Assembly: GCA_008933705.1 (NCBI GenBank)
Contig: WBUN01000011.1
Location: 34,923-98,922, forward strand
Reading direction: 5' to 3'
From: Hyphomicrobiaceae bacterium
Lineage (GTDB): Bacteria; Pseudomonadota; Alphaproteobacteria; Rhizobiales; Hyphomicrobiaceae
Length of the DNA stretch: 64,000 nucleotides
Each line of letters begins with the position of its first letter. Position 1 is the first letter of the stretch. The notes beneath the pieces were generated by a model. It did not search any database, was not told where the DNA came from, and saw only the letters and a list, made by a program, of their open reading frames with translations. Position numbers and translations under genes: made by a program. Positions 44,398 through 53,237 of the stretch are shown piece by piece.

Positions 44398-45050
44398 AGC
44401 AGCTCTTCAATCTCAATCAGGAGCGAATCGCGACTACACGCGAATGACGCCAAGTCGCAGGCCGCGACGCGCTCCTTCACCCACAAGGTGCGCCTGCAGG
44501 AGACTGGGTTCCGTCCGACGCCGAACCTCGAGACACAAGGCCCGATGCAGATGACAGCGCTTTACGCCGCACTGGCCAGCGACGAGAAGCGCAACGATCT
44601 GATCTTCGACGACGTGCTGTTCAGTCTGGAAGCCGGGCGCCGACCAGTAATCCTGACCGAACGGCGCGATCATCTCGATCATCTACGAAGCCGCTTCGAG
44701 AAGTTCACGAAGAACCTCGTCGTGCTCTACGGTGGCATGAGCGCGACCGAGCGCCGATCCGCCGAGGACGGCCTGAAGCGGCCAGACACGGAAGAGCGCC
44801 TCGTGCTGGCGACCGGCCGCCACCTCGGCGAAGGTTTCGACGACGCCTCGCTCGACACGCTGTTCCTGACCATGCCGATCTCCTGGAAAGACACGCTCAA
44901 TACGTCGGCCGCCTGCATCGCGATCACCACGCAAAGCGCGAGGTGATTGTGTTCGACTACGTCGACAGTGGCGCCGCCATGCTGGCGCGGATGGCGCTGA
45001 AACGGCAGACCGGTTACCGAAGCTTGGGATACGAGATTGCAACGGGTTGA
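44398..45050 (+). pseudogene. Remnant of a superfamily II DEAD/DEAH helicase
   Basis: The readable part carries C-terminal helicase motifs: PVILTERRDHLDHL, VVLYGGMSATERR, RLVLATGRHLGEGFDDASLDTLFLTMPISWKDTL. The 5' part is missing at the IS630 boundary. After KDTL the original frame ends early (44946), but the +1 shifted frame resumes homology (YVGRLHRDHHAKREVIVFDY, then MLARMALKRQTGYRSLGYEIA) to a TGA at 45048-45050. A deletion of about four bases near 44897 explains the shift. Helicases of this type are found in accessory, often defence-associated loci. Confidence 0.8.
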
Positions 45051-45071
45051 GGATTTCCGGCATTCCGCCGT

Positions 45072-45584
45072 TCAATTTGCGATCAGCACCGTCGCTTTCG
45101 TCAAGGCATCTGCCATATCCGCGTGGGCAATCTGGTCCGCCCGGCCTCCGGCATGGAGCGTCCAGACCCAAGGATCAAATACTGGTATGCCCGCAGCAAT
45201 GAATTCGCTGGTGTCCCGGCTGACCACGATCAGGTCCGCTAGCGCGGCCAGCGCGGCAATGAGGAGATCGGGCTCCGAAAACGTGTGGCCCGTCGTTCGG
45301 CCGGCTTCCATCATCAGGCGCCATCGCAGCAGCACATCCTCGGTTACCGGCAGCACACGCCCTGAAAATAGCGGTCGCAGCGTGCGATCGAGCCACTGCA
45401 CCAAGTCGGCTCGGCGCGCTGGATCGGCGATCTGCTCGATGCCGAAACGAACCTCGGCGAAGGTCACGTCGCTTGTATAGAGAACGTTGCCCGGCTGGCC
45501 GGCGACGAATGCCCTGACCTTCTGTGCCGGTCGCGCCCGCCGAAGCTCCGACACGACGTTGGTGTCGATCAGCCAGCCCCTCAA
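45072..45584 (-). CDS. vapC: PIN-domain toxin (VapC-like ribonuclease)
   Basis: 170 residues beginning LRGWLIDTNVVSELRR, with the first PIN acidic residue in LIDTN; TFAEVRFGIEQI holds the second, FSEPDLLIAALA the third and VVSRDTSEF the fourth. VapC toxins cut tRNA or other RNA and are neutralised by the paired antitoxin. The start is most likely TTG at 45584, which overlaps the antitoxin stop as TTGA; no ATG lies near the conserved N-terminus. The open frame upstream to 45707 is noise over the antitoxin gene. Confidence 0.85.
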   Translation of the reverse strand: MRGWLIDTNVVSELRRARPAQKVRAFVAGQPGNVLYTSDVTFAEVRFGIEQIADPARRADLVQWLDRTLRPLFSGRVLPVTEDVLLRWRLMMEAGRTTGHTFSEPDLLIAALAALADLIVVSRDTSEFIAAGIPVFDPWVWTLHAGGRADQIAHADMADALTKATVLIAN

Positions 45585-45880
45585 AGCTTCACATCCCGAA
45601 CCGGCGATTTCACCGACACCCGCTCGATCGGCACATCCCGAAGCGGCGAGCTTGCGAGTGCGTCCACGAGATCCCGCCCGGACACCGGTTTGTTCAGCCG
45701 ATCCCACTCCTCAGCGTCGACGACAACGACAGCGTCCTTGCCATGGACGGTGACGCGCTGCGGTCCCTTCTCGCGAGCCCGGCGGACAAGCTCGCTGAAC
45801 TGCGCCTTCGCGTCTTGCAGTCGCCAGCGCCCTGGGCCGGGTGGGCGACGCGACGTCTTGGCGGTGGTTGATGCCGGCAC
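45581..45880 (-). CDS. Phd/YefM-family antitoxin
   Basis: 99 residues. The core WRLQDAKAQFSELVRRAREKGPQRVTVHGKDAVVVVDAEEWDRL is the Phd/YefM DNA-binding fold; the C-terminal part (VDALASSPLRDVPIERV) would bind the toxin. It pairs with a VapC-type PIN toxin, a common cross-combination. The four-base overlap with the toxin start and the palindrome just upstream (45893-45913) support an autoregulated pair. Confidence 0.88.
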   Translation of the reverse strand: MPASTTAKTSRRPPGPGRWRLQDAKAQFSELVRRAREKGPQRVTVHGKDAVVVVDAEEWDRLNKPVSGRDLVDALASSPLRDVPIERVSVKSPVRDVKL

Positions 45881-45892
45881 GGGGGCAGTCCT

Positions 45893-45913
45893 TTCTAGTC
45901 AGATCAACTAGAA
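45893..45913. promoter_or_regulatory. Inverted repeat, probable toxin-antitoxin operator
   Basis: TTCTAGT (45893-45899) and ACTAGAA (45907-45913) form perfect arms around 7 bases (CAGATCA). It starts 13 bases upstream of the antitoxin ATG. Phd/YefM antitoxins repress their own promoters through such sites. Confidence 0.7.
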
Positions 45914-46434
45914 TATAGCCGATCTGTCCGGCAGATGAAAAGTCGGCTTGAACGGTACCATCGTGCCCGATGGCCGACACGGACACGCGACTGTCCGCCA
46001 AAGCAGAAAAGCACGCTATCATGTGAATTGCCGGCATGAGCCGCCGCGCAGTCCGTTATCTGCAAGACCAATGTTGCAGCGGCAGTCATACGCGTCGAGG
46101 TTTCTGATGTCCCCAGTCAAGCACTCGACGCGTGCAGGATTGTCGCCGCCCGGACTGGGCGGCCGTTGAGCGACTATGGGTGCAGAGGAGGAGACGCGGC
46201 CTCGAGACGTCGGTCAACAATTTCTGATGCGCGGATTGGCTACTGCATGTCCATCTGTTCGTCCGGGGCTGCCTGTCTTTGGGAGCGGGCGTCGGCTCGA
46301 AAGCCGGCCTCATAAACCTCATCGAGGGTTCCCCACCGTTGGCCACGTCCCCACCGCTGCACGCGGGCTCATGCTTGAACGACACCCGCCCTTTCGGCTT
46401 GAGCTTCCACTTGCCACGTGTTCGAAGGCGATCC
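45914..46434. other. Accessory-region gap, nothing coding recognised
   Basis: Between the toxin-antitoxin promoter and the end of the IS110 transposase frame. The short open frames have no family resemblance. The right-hand part (from ~46190) probably includes the non-coding end of the IS110 element, but I could not find its terminus. Confidence 0.4.
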
Positions 46435-46959
46435 TCAAGCGGAGGGCCTGTGGGCTGGTCGAGCCCCGTCGAGCGCGAGCGGTCCACAGGCCCGGGCCGC
46501 AGTGGCAGTCGGCATGGTCTGGCGACAGATGTCCCAGATGAACCCGGCCATCTTGCGCGCGATGGCCGTCACGATCACGGTCTGTTGCTTGTCCGACGCG
46601 GCCAGCCGTCGATAGCGCGCAGTGAGACGCCTCTGCGCTTTCCAGGCGATCTCGCGCGCCGGCCTCGGCGCCGCCTCCACGCGCGCCTGCATCGCCGATC
46701 CGACGCGTAGCGGATGGCGATAGCTCCAGGCGGCTTCGACGAGCACGCGCCTCGCCCGCCCGTTGCCGGCCTTGGTGATCGGTCCCCGCCTGACCTCCTC
46801 GCCGGTCGAGTTCTCCGACGGCACCAGCCCGAGCCACGCCATCAACTCCGGCGCGCTCGCGAAGCGCGACATGTCGCCGATCTCGGCTACCAGCACGACC
46901 GCGGCAATGAGATCGATGCCGCGCATGGCCTGCAGCGCCGCCACCAATGGCGCCAGCGA
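46435..46959 (-). pseudogene. IS110/IS1111-family transposase, C-terminal remnant
   Basis: About 170 residues corresponding to the C-terminal Transposase_20 domain: LQAMRGIDLIAAVVLVAEIGDMSRFASAPELMAWLGLVPSENSTGE, then ITKAGNGRARRVLVEAAW. The N-terminal DEDD catalytic half is absent. In frame, the sequence meets a TAG at 46960-46962, exactly where similarity to the neighbouring TPR gene begins, so the junction is sharp. The element is therefore dead, and it appears to have truncated, or been recombined with, the gene to its right. Confidence 0.8.
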
Positions 46960-46962
46960 CTA

Positions 46963-47964
46963 CTCCCGCACGAGAGGCTGATGGGGATTGCCGCGGTACT
47001 CGCTTCCGAGCGGATACCTATCGGGATCTTTACATCCCGCGTCATGCGTGAAATCGAAGTCGGCGAGGCCGTCGCTGCACTCGCTGAAGTCTCGCTGCTG
47101 ACGAAGGAAACCCTTGACGAGGGTTCACCGTGCATCAGCGTCCACCGTCTCGTCCAGGAGGTCATACGACAGAACCTGCGAAGCCAATCAACCGTCCCGT
47201 GGGCACGCATCACCATCTCGGCGCCAGCAGACGACGCAAGCTCCGCAAATTTTTGGCAGCGCTGGTTTCGCAAGCGCTCGCCGGAGGGCGACACAGAGCT
47301 TGCGTCGCCGGACGGCCTCGCCCAGGTTGCCGCTTTCGTTGCACTGCTCGTCCTCGAGAAGCTGCCCCACGATTACAACGATCGTTACGCGAGGGCGGCC
47401 GATCCCTTTCTGCCCCACGCGCTGCGGATCTTGGACTTCATGGCCACGCAGGGTCCGTGCGCGGAGATCGCCCGAAGGCTGCTCAATGTTGCAGCAGTCT
47501 TGCTCCAGTACCGAGCTGACTTCGCGCCAGCCGAACGGCTTCATCGCAAGGAAGTCGAGATTGCCGAAACTGAGCTCGGTCCGGATCATCCAGCTACCGG
47601 CGCCGCTCTCAACAATGTGGCCAAGCTTCTTCGACAGCTGCGACGATACTCCGAGGCAGAACCCCTCTATCGGCGTGCCCTTGCCATTGCTGCCAATGAT
47701 CCCCAGGAGCCGTCGAACGTCTACAACTGCTTCGGTCTTATGCTCCACCAATCCGGCCGCCTTCCCGAAGCGGAGAGACTGTACCTGAAGGCCCTGGATA
47801 TGATGCCGCAAACCGAAGATGGCGGGTCGTTAGTACGCGCGGAGGTCACACTGCAGGTCTGCCGTGCAGAGATCATCATCCCGTCCGGCTTCCTGTCGAT
47901 GATCAACCAGGGCAGCGCCTGGCGCTCGTCTACTCCCGCCTCTCTGCCGTCGAGACCGTCCTGA
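46963..47964 (+). pseudogene. Truncated STAND (NB-ARC-type) ATPase with TPR repeats
   Basis: The open part resembles the C-terminal half of bacterial NB-ARC/TPR proteins: a winged-helix segment ALAEVSLLTKETLDEGSPCISVHRLVQEVIRQNL, then TPR units such as APAERLHRKEVEIAETELGPDHPATGAALNNVAKLLRQLRRYSEAEPLYRRAL. The ATPase and any N-terminal effector domain are missing because the gene is cut at the IS110 remnant. The last ~40 codons drift away from TPR-like sequence. Intact relatives are signalling or anti-phage sensor proteins; this copy is probably non-functional. Confidence 0.72.
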
Positions 47965-48061
47965 GAGGCACAGACGTCGCGGTCGCGCAGGTAGGCAAGG
48001 CGGAACGATGATCGGAAGGGCCGAACGCCATCGGACAGGTGCCGTACCCTGCTCGCGATCC

Positions 48062-49342
48062 TCATTCGAGTTCAATGTGCGGCTCCTCGCCGAGCTTGAG
48101 TTCGAAGGGTACCTTCGTCTTGAGCAAATCAAGCACGTAGCGGCCGGGCGGCAAGGTTGCGCTGGAGCGCATCAGAGAGACGTCAATGACCTCTTTGCCG
48201 GCTTCGTCGTAGATCATGCGCGAGTTGATTGGCAGGCCTGCGAACGAGACCGAGACGGCTTCGATGATCTTGCGCTTGCCGGGCTCGAGCGTGAATGGGA
48301 CAGAAATGTTGCCGAAGCTCAACGTATAGCTCGACGGCATCAGGTTCATCGAGGCTTTTGACGAGGACAACGTACCAACCACCTCACCAGTTTCCCAATC
48401 ACGGATGTCGTGCCCCTTGAAGCTGGCCGTCGGCAGCTCGACGATGGCTGTCTCGATCACGGTCGCCTCGCCGTCTCTGACCTCGATGCTGCGCCAGAGC
48501 TGGTTGCCGAACTTGACGTTGTAGAAGCCCGCCGGGAGCTCGACCGATGATGTTACGGCAGACAGCTTGGTGATTGTCTTACCGGTCTCGACGCTGATGA
48601 CCTCGTGCCGGCTGGCGCTCGGGCTGGCGAGCCGCAGGGTGCCGGGCTTTTTGCTCTGGGTCTTGATCTCGGCCGGCACGGTGATGGCGACGGTCTTGAC
48701 CGCGGCAGACAGGCGCTCGACGAGCCTCGGCGTGGTGTCGGCCTCGAAATAGGTGCCTCGTCCGACGCGCGCGATACACTGGAGCTGATAGCGCGCGGCA
48801 ACATCGACGGCAAAGCCGATGGTGTGAACGACCAAACCGGAATCGGCCTTCGCGAGTGCACGGGCAACCGCGCACGGATCGCCTTCGCAGGTCTCCTTGC
48901 CGTCCGAGACGAGGATGACAACTCGAGAAGGTGAGGCTGTCTCCGGCTTCAAGCCGTTCGCGGCCTGCTCCAGTACGAGGGTAATTGGCGTGTAGCCCTG
49001 CGGCTTCAGTTCGCGAGAAAGCCGCAACACTTCCGCGCGATTGTCGCCGATCGGCTGGAAGCTGGACAGAAGCTGCGTGTCGCGGCAATTGCGCGCCTTC
49101 GTCGGCGATTGATGCCCATAGGCCCATAGCGCCAAGCGCTGGCGGTCTGGGAGTCCCCTCACCAGCGCTTCCACGGCGTCCTTGGCGGCATCGATCCGGG
49201 CCTGTCCATTGTCCAGTCGCGCCTTCATGCTGCCAGAGGCGTCGATGATCAGTGCGATGCTGCGGTCTGGCGTCTCAGCATGCGTGGTCTGAGTGAACCC
49301 AGCAAGAAGCATAGCAGCAACGGAATAGCGAAACAGGCTCAT
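48062..49342 (-). CDS. Secreted von Willebrand factor type A domain protein
   Basis: 426 residues. A signal peptide (YSVAAMLLAGFTQTTHA) precedes a VWA domain with the MIDAS motif IALIIDASGSMKA, TPITLVLEQAANGL, and VVILVSDGKETCEGD. The C-terminal ~220 residues are beta-rich and carry three loosely repeated units (ASRHEVISVETGKTITKL, GHDIRDWETGEVVGTL, NSRMIYDEAGKEVIDVSL), each followed by an LPAGxY-like turn. The protein is probably periplasmic and binds a partner through the metal site. No partner ATPase is adjacent. Start 49342 is chosen for its signal peptide. Confidence 0.85.
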   Translation of the reverse strand: MSLFRYSVAAMLLAGFTQTTHAETPDRSIALIIDASGSMKARLDNGQARIDAAKDAVEALVRGLPDRQRLALWAYGHQSPTKARNCRDTQLLSSFQPIGDNRAEVLRLSRELKPQGYTPITLVLEQAANGLKPETASPSRVVILVSDGKETCEGDPCAVARALAKADSGLVVHTIGFAVDVAARYQLQCIARVGRGTYFEADTTPRLVERLSAAVKTVAITVPAEIKTQSKKPGTLRLASPSASRHEVISVETGKTITKLSAVTSSVELPAGFYNVKFGNQLWRSIEVRDGEATVIETAIVELPTASFKGHDIRDWETGEVVGTLSSSKASMNLMPSSYTLSFGNISVPFTLEPGKRKIIEAVSVSFAGLPINSRMIYDEAGKEVIDVSLMRSSATLPPGRYVLDLLKTKVPFELKLGEEPHIELE

Positions 49343-49566
49343 CGAGATTGCCCGCGTGGGATAGTCAGCGAAATGTGCAACCGGTCCCACCCTCAGCCAA
49401 GCGGCGTCGTTAAAGACTAGCTTACGTAGCTTAAGGATGTCTTTCCGGCGAATGACGTGAGTTCCTGCGCGGCTGCAAGACGTGACGCGGTCGGCAATTT
49501 CACAACCTCAACGATTCAAGAATCAGCCGCGCGTACCGCAATTCTGAACCTCATAGCACAACTAGA

Positions 49567-50352
49567 TTAGATGACCGGCGCGCCCGCGCCGAACTCGGAG
49601 ATGTGCAGCCACTCCGGCGTCGGCGGCACGATCATCCGCTGAATGTAGTTGCCGTTCGAGCTTTGCGCATAAGCGCGTGTTTCCACGATGAGAACACTCG
49701 TGCCTTCCTTCAGCTTCAGGACGGGATGATCCTTTTCGGTGAAGATCTCCACGCGCACGTCGTTCGTCATGCGCACGATGTTGAGGCTGAGTTCGCGCCG
49801 CAGGTTGACGCCTTCCACCTTGCGTCGGGCGGCGATCGCGCGGTTGAAAGGGCCGGCATCGATATAGAACTCGGCGAACAATGTGAACTCCGAGCCAATG
49901 CGAACAGACCGGCTGATACAGACGACCTCGCTCGAACGCCTCAGAAACGAGCTCCAAAAGCCCGTGCCCGAATGGTGGCTGATGCGTGCGATGCGCGGAA
50001 AAACAGGGCGGAAGGCAGCCTCTGCGTGCGGCCTGAACCGGAAATGCCAGGGCGTGTCGAGAATCTTGGAGGGCCGCAGAACATAGCTTCCCGCCCCGGC
50101 CCTCCGCTCAACCATTCCCTCGCGCACCAGATCGGCGTAGGCACGTTGCGCGGTGCCCAGGCTGAAGGGCGTCAGACGGGCGAGTTCGCCTTCCGGCGGC
50201 AGCTTGTCGCCGTAGCTCCAGAAGCCGTCGTCGATGGCTTGCGTCAGCGCATCACGCAGTTGGATGTACTTCAAGGATTGGTGGCGGCCGACACCCTTGT
50301 ACTGGTTCCAGAACAGCCTAGTCCGATCCTCCGTTGTGGAGACACGCACCAT
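49567..50352 (-). CDS. GntR-family regulator with UTRA-like domain
   Basis: 261 residues: winged helix (YIQLRDALTQAIDDGFWSYGDKLPPEGELARLTPFSLGTAQRAYADLVREGMVERRAGAGSYV) followed by a UTRA-type ligand domain ending RMIVPPTPEWLHISE. It is the last gene of a five-gene minus-strand set (MBL hydrolase, binding protein, ATPase, permease, regulator), 81 bases after the permease. I infer that it controls this set through the palindrome at 54135-54159. Confidence 0.85.
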   Translation of the reverse strand: MVRVSTTEDRTRLFWNQYKGVGRHQSLKYIQLRDALTQAIDDGFWSYGDKLPPEGELARLTPFSLGTAQRAYADLVREGMVERRAGAGSYVLRPSKILDTPWHFRFRPHAEAAFRPVFPRIARISHHSGTGFWSSFLRRSSEVVCISRSVRIGSEFTLFAEFYIDAGPFNRAIAARRKVEGVNLRRELSLNIVRMTNDVRVEIFTEKDHPVLKLKEGTSVLIVETRAYAQSSNGNYIQRMIVPPTPEWLHISEFGAGAPVI

Positions 50353-50433
50353 CGACGCACATCCCGAGATCCCTGGTTTCGGCGATCTGATAACGCAGAG
50401 CCGCCGCCCTGCCAAGTCGCGTCGGGACCGCGC

Positions 50434-51315
50434 TCAGCGCTCCAGCCCCCAGCGCACGACGGTGCGGTGGGCGATGGTACGGAAGATGACTTCTTCGACA
50501 AACAGGCCGATCAGGATCACCATCATCAGACCCGCGAAGACATAGTCCGTCTGCAGCTCGTTGCGATGCTCGAAGATGAACCAGCCCAGTCCGCCTGATC
50601 GCGAGGCGACGCCGAACACCAGCTCCGCGGCGATCAACGTGCGCCAGGCGAACGCCCATCCGATCTTGAGCCCCGCGAGGATGGAGGGAAAGGCGGCGGG
50701 TACGAGGATCCGCCAGACATAGGGCAGCCCCGTCAGACCGTAGTTGCGACCTGCCATGCGCTGAGTCTCCGAGACGGCGAGAAAACCCGTCTGCGTATTC
50801 AACGCCACCGGCCACAGCACAGAGTGCACGATGACGAACACCAGGCTCGGCATGCCGAGGCCGAACCACAGCATGGAGAGCGGCAGCAATGCGATGGCAG
50901 GCAGAGGGTTGAACATCGATGTGAGGGTGGAGAGCAGATCACCACCGAAGCGGCTAGATACAGCGAACGCGCTGAGTGCGCCGGCAAGCAGCACGCCGAG
51001 CACATAACCGAGAAGCAAGACCTGCAACGAGCCCCAGACGCGCGACAGCAAATTTCCCTCCATGGCGGCGCTCGACAGCGCCTTCAAAGTGGCGCTGAAC
51101 GTAGGCAGAAGCAGAGGATTGTCCAGATAGCGCGCGTAGCCCTCCCAGGTGGATGCAAGAAGCAGGAGGATCGCACCGCGGCGGACCCAGTCCAGGTTGG
51201 TGATGCGCTCTATCGGCGAAAGCGAACGTTCCACCGCGCCGATGCTCTCTGCCGGCACAAGGATATGTTCGATCTCGGCCCTCGTGGGTGATGCCGGAGC
51301 GGTGACCTTAGGCAT
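50434..51315 (-). CDS. NitT/TauT-family ABC transporter permease
   Basis: 293 residues with about six membrane helices and the EAA loop typical of SsuC/TauC permeases (RNYGLTGLPYVWRILVPAAFPSILAGLKIGWAFAWRTLIAAELVFG). I use the ATG at 51315 because AGGA lies at good distance before it; 51330 is an alternative. It overlaps the ATPase stop. Substrates of this family include sulfonates, nitrate, thiamine precursors and others. Confidence 0.9.
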   Translation of the reverse strand: MPKVTAPASPTRAEIEHILVPAESIGAVERSLSPIERITNLDWVRRGAILLLLASTWEGYARYLDNPLLLPTFSATLKALSSAAMEGNLLSRVWGSLQVLLLGYVLGVLLAGALSAFAVSSRFGGDLLSTLTSMFNPLPAIALLPLSMLWFGLGMPSLVFVIVHSVLWPVALNTQTGFLAVSETQRMAGRNYGLTGLPYVWRILVPAAFPSILAGLKIGWAFAWRTLIAAELVFGVASRSGGLGWFIFEHRNELQTDYVFAGLMMVILIGLFVEEVIFRTIAHRTVVRWGLER

Positions 51316-52165
51316 GGGAGGTTCCTGCATGGGATTCGTTGAACAGCATGTGATGGACACGCCGCTGCAGGGTGGTGAACGCTTCACCGCCTTCGTCCTC
51401 ATGGCCGAAGTGATCGCAATTGAGCTCCGCGCGAACGCGTCCGGGGTGAGGTGAGAGCAGGAGAATGCGCGAGCCGATCAGGATCGCTTCCTCGATAGAG
51501 TGCGTGACGAACAGCACCGTGAAACGCGTGCTGTCCCACAGCTCCAGCAGTTCGTCTTGCATGCGCCGCCGCGTCAAGGCGTCGAGCGCTGCGAACGGCT
51601 CGTCCATGAGCAGGATGGCCGGCTCCATCGCCATGGCACGAGCGATTGCGACCCTCTGCTTCATGCCCCCCGACAAGGTGTGGGGATAGCTGTCCCTGAA
51701 CTTGCTGAGGCTAACCTTGGAAAGATAGAGCAGCGCCCGCTCCTGCGCCTGCCGGGGAGAGCAGCGCCCAGTCACAGTAAGCGGAAAGGCGACGTTCTCG
51801 AGCACAGTCTTCCAGGCGAACAGCTGGTCGAACTCCTGGAACACCATCATCCGGTCGGGGCCCGGGCCGCGCACGGGCTCGCCTGCGAGCAGGAAGCTGC
51901 CTTCCACCGGGGAGAGATAGCCGCCGATGCTCTTCAGCAGGGAGGATTTTCCGCAGCCAGAGGGACCGAGCAGGATGAAGCGGTCACCGGAATGGACGTC
52001 GAACGAGACGCGATAGGTGGCCGTGACCAGATGCTGGCGCGTCTTGTATTGCAGGGTTACGTCGCGGGCTTGCAGGAGCGGGCCGACGGCCGGAGCAGGC
52101 GAAGGCGCATGGGAAGAGACGATTGTCGTTGAGGCTTTGCCTTGAGAAGCCGAGATCATGGCCAT
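51308..52165 (-). CDS. NitT/TauT-family ABC transporter ATP-binding protein
   Basis: 285 residues: Walker A LLGPSGCGKSSLLKSIGGY, Q-loop MMVFQEFDQLFAWKTVLENV, signature LSGGMKQRVAIARA, Walker B ILLMDEPFAALDALTR, and H-loop FVTHSIEEA. These are characteristic of SsuB/TauB-type ATPases. It lies between the binding protein and permease genes. Confidence 0.92.
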   Translation of the reverse strand: MAMISASQGKASTTIVSSHAPSPAPAVGPLLQARDVTLQYKTRQHLVTATYRVSFDVHSGDRFILLGPSGCGKSSLLKSIGGYLSPVEGSFLLAGEPVRGPGPDRMMVFQEFDQLFAWKTVLENVAFPLTVTGRCSPRQAQERALLYLSKVSLSKFRDSYPHTLSGGMKQRVAIARAMAMEPAILLMDEPFAALDALTRRRMQDELLELWDSTRFTVLFVTHSIEEAILIGSRILLLSPHPGRVRAELNCDHFGHEDEGGEAFTTLQRRVHHMLFNESHAGTSHA

Positions 52166-52189
52166 CGCTCCTTGAGAAGTAATGCGAGA

Positions 52190-53209
52190 TCAGCTGCCCT
52201 TCAGTCCGTGCACATTGGGGAAGAAGATGTCCGTCCAGCTCGCCGGCTTGTTCTTCAGCATCCCGTTCTTCACCATGTAGTCGGCGAAGGGCATCACCCG
52301 GCTTGGAGTCGCGGTGAAGGCAATCATGTTCTCGTCGGAAAGAATGGCGAGCACCTTCTCCTGGCTCAGGCTTGTCTTTCCCGCGCGCACGAACAACGCG
52401 GCAGCGGCGGCCTTGTCCGCGTTGATGATGTCTATGGCCTCCGACAGCCCGCGGTAGGTAGCTTCGTACAATTTCGGATTCTTCGTGAACCAGCTCTGGC
52501 GTGCGTAAGCGACGATCAGGGTATGGCGCCCACCTACGACATCGTAGGAGTTGAGAATGGTGCGCACCCTGGGATCTGCGAGCTCCATCTGAATGAACGG
52601 AACGGTGGTTGCGTGCGTCTTCACGATTGCGCCGCCCGACAGAAGCGCTGCAACCCCGTCCGGATGGCTCATGGAAACGGTGAGATCGTCCAGCTTCTTG
52701 CGCTGATCCCACCCGAACGCCTGCGCGGCGGCCATTTGTAGGACCAGGGCGTGCTGGGTGCCCTTGCCCGCCGTCATGGCAACGCGATCCTGATCTGTGA
52801 GGTCCCCGACCGACTTGATGCGCGGATCGATGGTGTTGAAGTAGATTGGGGTGTCGGCAATGGCCATGACGCCCTTGATGACGTCCCTCCCGACGGTCTT
52901 GTCCCACAGGTTGAGTAGCACGGTGCTGCCCGCCATGGCGATGTCGACGCTGCCGGAGATGAGGGCATCGTTGACTGCCGCGCCGCTGGCGATGGTCGCC
53001 ACCTCCACCTTCACGCCATCGAGTCCCAGGGCCTTGGCCTGCTTCTCTATGAGCTTCTGATCGATCGCGACATGCAACGGCAGGTAGGACAGTCCGAACT
53101 GCTGGGCAATCCGGACAGTGGTCTCCTCCGCCCGAGCCGTCAGGATCGGGAGCGTTACGGTCATCGTCAGGGCCAGAAGTGCGGCCTTGCAAGACGCTGA
53201 GATCTTCAT
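52190..53209 (-). CDS. NitT/TauT-family ABC transporter substrate-binding protein
   Basis: 339 residues. The signal peptide (ALLALTMTVTLPILTARA) is followed by a NMT1/THI5-like fold (VRIAQQFGLSYLPLHVAIDQKLIEKQAKALG, then SGSVDIAMAGSTVLLNLWDK and LVLQMAAAQAFGWD). Ligand unknown. The start at 53209 sits six bases after AAGGGA; 53215 is possible but too close to that site. Confidence 0.9.
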   Translation of the reverse strand: MKISASCKAALLALTMTVTLPILTARAEETTVRIAQQFGLSYLPLHVAIDQKLIEKQAKALGLDGVKVEVATIASGAAVNDALISGSVDIAMAGSTVLLNLWDKTVGRDVIKGVMAIADTPIYFNTIDPRIKSVGDLTDQDRVAMTAGKGTQHALVLQMAAAQAFGWDQRKKLDDLTVSMSHPDGVAALLSGGAIVKTHATTVPFIQMELADPRVRTILNSYDVVGGRHTLIVAYARQSWFTKNPKLYEATYRGLSEAIDIINADKAAAAALFVRAGKTSLSQEKVLAILSDENMIAFTATPSRVMPFADYMVKNGMLKNKPASWTDIFFPNVHGLKGS

Positions 53210-53237
53210 CTGCATTCCCTTTCTGGTCCCTTCCGGA

